A stretch of 64,000 nt of DNA. It comes from Sympetrum striolatum (taxonomy: Eukaryota > Arthropoda > Insecta > Odonata > Libellulidae). The translations under genes were made by a program, and so were the position numbers. Shown in pieces: positions 61,933-64,000 of this stretch. A model generated the notes under the pieces. It did not search any database, was not told the DNA's origin, and worked only from the letters and a program-made list of their open reading frames with translations. The DNA lies in contig OX388345.1 of NCBI GenBank assembly GCA_947579665.1, positions 57,341,454 to 57,405,453 of the forward strand, given 5' to 3'. How positions within the stretch are numbered: position 1 is the first letter of the stretch; each line of letters opens with the position of its first letter.

Positions 61933-63753
61933 AATTTTCTGCACAAACTTTTAGGGACTATTATTTTGGTGCTAAAGTGTTGTGCTATTAAATTCAATCA
62001 TGAAAAGCCAAAATGCCAACTGAAAAATATATTCAAACGTTTCTCCCAAAAGTTGAGAGGAATTACAGAAATAAATTTGATATGGATATATTAATAGTGG
62101 CATTCAAAATTGCTGCAAAGGGAGAATAAAGTTACAGCAGGAAATTGATTGAAAGGATACATCTCAGATACATTCAAATTTAAATCAAAGAATGTGGCAT
62201 TAGAGTAATTATCTGGAAATAATTCATAATTTTTCTTAAACAAAAATGTTTTGAATATCCATTAATATCTTCATTCAAGTTGCCTTGAAACATGTGAGCA
62301 ACTTGCATAATTATTTTCAATGAATCTAAAAAGTAGAAGCAAAATCTGTTTTTGAAAATTTTCGCTCAGCATTTTTCAAAATTCATTCATATTGTTATGA
62401 TTTTTCTAAATGTTTGCAATTTTATTTTTTTAACATTATGTTCTTCAGATTTGTAAATTTAATCACAAGACTTTCGAACACCAAAATTTGTTGATATATT
62501 GTAATTTTTGGGATAACCTTAGACATACCAATCAAATAAAGAATTATTTTCTGATGTCTTTTTTTATTATTATTTTGTAACTTTGCTGACAAAAAATATG
62601 TATATATAAGCTCCACTTTTAAAGACCAATGGAATAGCATTGTTGATAAGAATTTTAATCTCTAATAGGATAATGAAAAGTAACCTCACAACTGAAATTT
62701 AAATAATACTTAATTGAATATATCTGATAATGAAATTGATAATTACTTTTGAAAAATAATTTCTTAGAAGAAATCTTTGGGTCAGTCAATGGTAATGTTG
62801 ACTGAACAACTCAATCGGTTATTTTGTCGAATTGCCATTTCTGAAACTTATTCTTGTACAAGAAAATGGTTACATGAAATCCTACACAAATTATGGGATT
62901 GAAAATTTATTATTCATTTTTAAGCCATGAAATTCAACAAAGATTAGGTTTATATAACAAATTATTTCTCACAATATCATTTACTAATAAGATAAAGAAA
63001 GTGGGTTATTAAAAATGAATTTCAAATTAAGATTAACTCATTGAATAACAGTGATGAATAAATTTTATTTGATAGTTCTCAAAGCACCAGAAATTTAAAA
63101 ATGCCATTTTCTAACGCCATGAAAGTGACCGTATGCATTTTAGTGGATTCTTCCAAAAGTTGTAGAATCAGCCACAGATTTTGATAAGGAAGAAAAATAA
63201 AGTCGGAGGGTTTAGTTACACTTTAATAGTTGATCAAAATAACATGGATTGAAAAAGCATTCCATAACAATTAGAGTATGTGAATTTTGAAGCAATTATT
63301 TATTTAGCCATCTAAAACAATGATTAAATAACATTACCACATTGAATTCATTTTACTCTTTATAGTCACAACCATATATGTAAGATGATTCAATGTCATC
63401 CTTCATACAGAATGAGTACTGCAGATAATGTAGGTCAGCCAGCATTTTCCTCCATTTTCATTTAATTCTGAAACAAAGCTTCCTAATACATTCATTATAT
63501 TCAAATGAATACAAACATTTTAAATTTCTCATTTCAAGGTACCACTCAATAACTCTGAGCTCTTGATTCCAGAATAAAGTTGACTTTTAAATGTTTAATA
63601 AAAATATTTCTGTGATGATTGATGGGCAAATATTACTTTAAAGATATTTTATCAAAAAATCCTAAAACTAGAAGAGAATATAAACTATTTAACAGCACCC
63701 TGAATCTGTTATTGAAATTTCTCATTTCAAATACTGAGCATTGACTAGAACGT
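61933..63753. other. Convergent 3' flanks
   Basis: Holds the 3' UTR of the PDZ gene (AATAAA at 62070-62075 and 62125-62130) and, at the far side, the presumed 3' UTR of the minus-strand gene ending at 63754. No other gene was seen. The minus-strand open frame at 62422-62640 looks random. Confidence 0.5.
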
Positions 63754-63900
63754 TTAAAACCCAGCAATTCTTCCAAGACGGCGAAAGTCGGAGTTAGCTG
63801 TTAACTCTTTCCCATCATATGCCACTGCTGTTAAAGTTGAACCTGCTGATTTTAACTTTTTCATCTTGTGTCCAATATTCTTCAAGCCTTCAACATTTTG
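63754..63900 (-). CDS. Terminal coding exon of an unidentified minus-strand gene
   Basis: On the minus strand a good acceptor (TTTATTTCAG, ending at 63901) opens a 147-nt frame of 48 codons plus TAA (stop at 63754-63756). It starts QNVEGLKNIGHKMKKLKSAG and ends SDFRRLGRIAGF. The even amino-acid composition and basic charge contrast with the surrounding AT-rich DNA, and phase 0 entry keeps the frame open up to the acceptor. The rest of the gene lies beyond the right edge. The protein was not recognised. The gene converges on the PDZ gene. Confidence 0.65.
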   Translation of the reverse strand, partial: QNVEGLKNIGHKMKKLKSAGSTLTAVAYDGKELTANSDFRRLGRIAGF

Positions 63901-64000
63901 CTGAAATAAATACCATTACATTATAAGTATAAGGAAAATTACTTAATGACCAAATATTTCTAGTTTATTTGGGATTACATGAATTATAAATAAAATTCTG

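Noticed and set aside
61578..61997. 139-codon minus-strand frame rich in Cys, Gly and Val
   Set aside because: Antisense shadow of the QETP repeat in the last PDZ-gene exon.

Overview
This window is AT-rich animal DNA with small exons, long introns and many decayed transposons. The protein content (an RNF216-type RBR ligase, a ZASP/PDLIM-like PDZ protein), the Tc1/mariner, pogo/Tigger and hAT remnants and the intron sizes fit an arthropod, most likely an insect with a fairly large genome. The species cannot be fixed from the sequence alone.

Layout. (1) 1-15,003, plus strand: the 3' part of an RNF216/TRIAD3-like RING-IBR-RING E3 ubiquitin ligase in seven exons, with a 385-residue C-terminal part and a stop at 15,001-15,003. 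Its 5' exons lie outside the window. Its introns hold a TA-flanked 510-bp MITE, a 77-bp palindromic mini-element, a 1,984-bp Tigger element with a disrupted but recognisable transposase, a 300-bp hAT MITE with a perfect 8-bp target duplication, and an 857-bp TIR element. (2) 15,004-47,658: about 32 kb, mostly non-coding and repeat-rich. It holds a tRNA-derived SINE head, three copies of a Helentron/HINE-like family (two facing each other), a family of directly repeated blocks at 23.6-28.1 kb, a decayed LINE endonuclease piece, a foldback element, and a structured repeat at 38.5-39.7 kb whose second copy is at 59.8-60.6 kb. The one convincing gene here is a small unrecognised two-exon gene at 28.27-29.16 kb. 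(3) 47,659-61,932, plus strand: a nine-exon gene for a 778-residue protein with a Glu/Thr-rich head, one PDZ domain and a Pro/Gln/Thr-rich tail with hexapeptide repeats. The frame stays open across all nine exons only if a 38-nt microexon at 50,541-50,578 is used. (4) 63,754-63,900, minus strand: the last coding exon of another gene, convergent with the PDZ gene, not identified.

No operons, CRISPR arrays or functional RNA genes are seen. The genes look functionally independent: ubiquitin ligation, a PDZ scaffold possibly of cytoskeletal or muscle type (inference), and a small possibly CDK-linked nuclear protein (weak inference). The observations most worth following are the small gene at 28 kb, the microexon that keeps the PDZ gene in frame, a GC-AG intron inside RING1, and two structured repeat families with terminal hairpins.
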